This document shows positions 34,791-35,934 of a stretch of 35,934 nt of DNA, one piece after another. A program made the position numbers and the translations under genes. The notes beneath the pieces were generated by a model. It was not told the DNA's origin, made no database searches, and saw only the letters and a program-made list of their open reading frames with translations. Source of the stretch: Nitrososphaeraceae archaeon (GTDB taxonomy: Archaea; Thermoproteota; Nitrososphaeria; Nitrososphaerales; Nitrososphaeraceae); contig JALDRC010000014.1 of NCBI GenBank assembly GCA_031316115.1, positions 1 to 35,934 of the forward strand, given 5' to 3'. Each line of letters opens with the position of its first letter. Within the stretch, counting starts at the first letter, position 1.

Positions 34791-35934
34791 TCATTTATTT
34801 TTCATTATATTCCTACCATTATCTACAAACTTAACTCCATATTTCTGTTGTAAATCTGGTCTATCCTTAATAAGCAAAAACCATTGTTTGTGAATATCTT
34901 CATTCATTTCCTTCTGTATTTTCTCTGACTCTGATAATGGTTCACCATTTGGAAACATTGCATAATACTTTCCTTTCGTCTCTGTTAGTTTCTGCAATTC
35001 CTTCTGGTGTTCTATTCTATCTACCTTTTCATACTTGTCAAAAATTTGTAGAATGAAATCTTCCATTGATTTTAGTTTCTTATCAATTACATAATTTTGA
35101 TATTCATACTTTTCATTTAGTTCTTTGACCTGCTTTGACAAGCGAAATTCTTCGTTTATTGTTAGGTCATTGATAGCGGCCTTGTAGCCTTTGCATTCTC
35201 CTGTACCTTCCAACAACGTATTCATATCCAGCTTGAAATAATGACTTTTCACACCTGGTAATTTATGACCCATTAGCAATTCAACAAAGTCTGGATATAC
35301 GCCTGCCTTTCTACACTCTGTATCAAAGAACTTGCGTAAGGCATGTGTCAGCATAGTTGGGTTTCTACCAATCATTCTCCTCTTTTCATAATCGTATTCA
35401 TGTTTCTCCTTTAATGTAGAATATTTGACCAATACTTCATTAACCAGATATTTTACAAGTCCAGTTCCAATGTGTCTTGGATTATTGACTTTGAACATAT
35501 CAGTAGAATCAAATTGTTCTCTGATTAATGGACTTGCATCCTTTAATTGTTCACCAGAATGTTTTCTATAGTCCAGATATGAATCTATAATATTAGTACA
35601 TTCAGGGGTACAAAATATTTTATAGTTAGATTTCCTGGAACCTTCATAAACTGATATCTGATAAATTCCTAGTTCTGGATTTTTGACTAGATTTCTTATC
35701 TTTATAGCAGCAATAGCACCCATTCGCATTCCAGAAGACGCTATAAGCAATATGATTATCTTGGTCCTGATATCGTTAGCACTTTTTAACATGGTATGAA
35801 TTTCCTCTCTAGTATAGGGCCTGTCCTCTTCTACTACTGCCTATGTGTCTGCAGTAGTAGTATCGTCATCTGGTCTGGACCCATTAAAAATGAGAACACC
35901 TTGTAATGGAGACTTTTTTACTTCTAACAGTGTC
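34791..35934 (-). pseudogene. Tyrosine recombinase (integrase), amber-interrupted, runs off the window
   Basis: The catalytic domain is complete: IASSGMRMGAI (Arg23 from the ATG at 35792), LTHALRKFFD (His150 and Arg153), ELLMGHKLPG (His176) and SHYFKLD (nucleophile Tyr185). A long C-terminal coiled-coil tail follows (NEKYEYQNYVIDKKLKSMED and onward to the end). The frame is open upstream of the ATG: EEDRPYTREEIHT, then a TAG at 35841-35843, then NGSRPDDDTTTADT and VKKSPLQGVLIF, to the window edge. So the DNA-binding N-terminus is separated from the catalytic part by one amber codon. It resembles archaeal element integrases; the att site is not visible. Confidence 0.82.

Overview
The window looks like accessory chromosome of an AT-rich ammonia-oxidising archaeon (Thaumarchaeota/Nitrososphaeria, probably a Nitrosocosmicus-like soil lineage). 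The support is archaeal: TATA-like boxes about 25-30 bases before start codons with little or no leader, thaumarchaeal-looking families (a zinc-ribbon protein starting MVCRGIC, secreted small beta-rich proteins, a plastocyanin-like copper protein), and low coding density with long AT-rich gaps. The lineage is an inference from family resemblance; no rRNA or tRNA gene was found to confirm it.

Layout. 1-1082: 3' end of a bacterial-type F-ATP-synthase c subunit, a small orphan frame and a frameshifted secreted protein. 1597-4633: a flavodiiron-like metallo-beta-lactamase-fold protein, an OsmC protein behind a strong palindromic operator, a broken MBL-fold gene, and a cytosolic relative of the secreted family. 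5645-10465: biotin genes bioB-bioF (overlapping) and bioA, all on the minus strand, with a complete serine recombinase between them on the plus strand. bioB and bioA share a palindrome around TAAACTCGAGTTTA, a good candidate for a biotin-regulon operator; bioD is not in the window. 10557-15519: a ribbon-helix-helix regulator with evenly spaced upstream repeats, a small membrane protein resembling an isolated voltage-sensor domain, a luciferase-like flavin/F420 oxidoreductase, gene remnants, a zinc-ribbon protein and an orphan.

16643-24916: mainly secreted or redox proteins: a Q/H-rich exported protein, an IS481-like relic with recognisable ends, a second intact member of the secreted beta family, a plastocyanin-like gene interrupted by one amber codon, a RidA protein, a CDGSH-ferredoxin-CDGSH protein and a large exported protein. 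25200-30208: an IS6-type relic, a small membrane protein, a secreted metallophosphoesterase with a recent 84-base internal duplication, and a secreted PQQ-type sugar dehydrogenase.

30489-35934: mobile-element territory. There is an intact IS6-family element with an 8-bp target duplication, an older inverted relic of the same family, an IS630-type relic that landed in the end of a small ribbon-helix-helix gene, a frameshifted element-type protein, a small helical orphan, and a tyrosine recombinase running off the window with an in-frame amber codon.

Two themes recur: active decay (at least four frameshifted or stop-interrupted genes besides the IS relics) and well-formed palindromic or phased promoter repeats before small regulons (OsmC, biotin, ribbon-helix-helix). 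No CRISPR array, tRNA or rRNA was seen.
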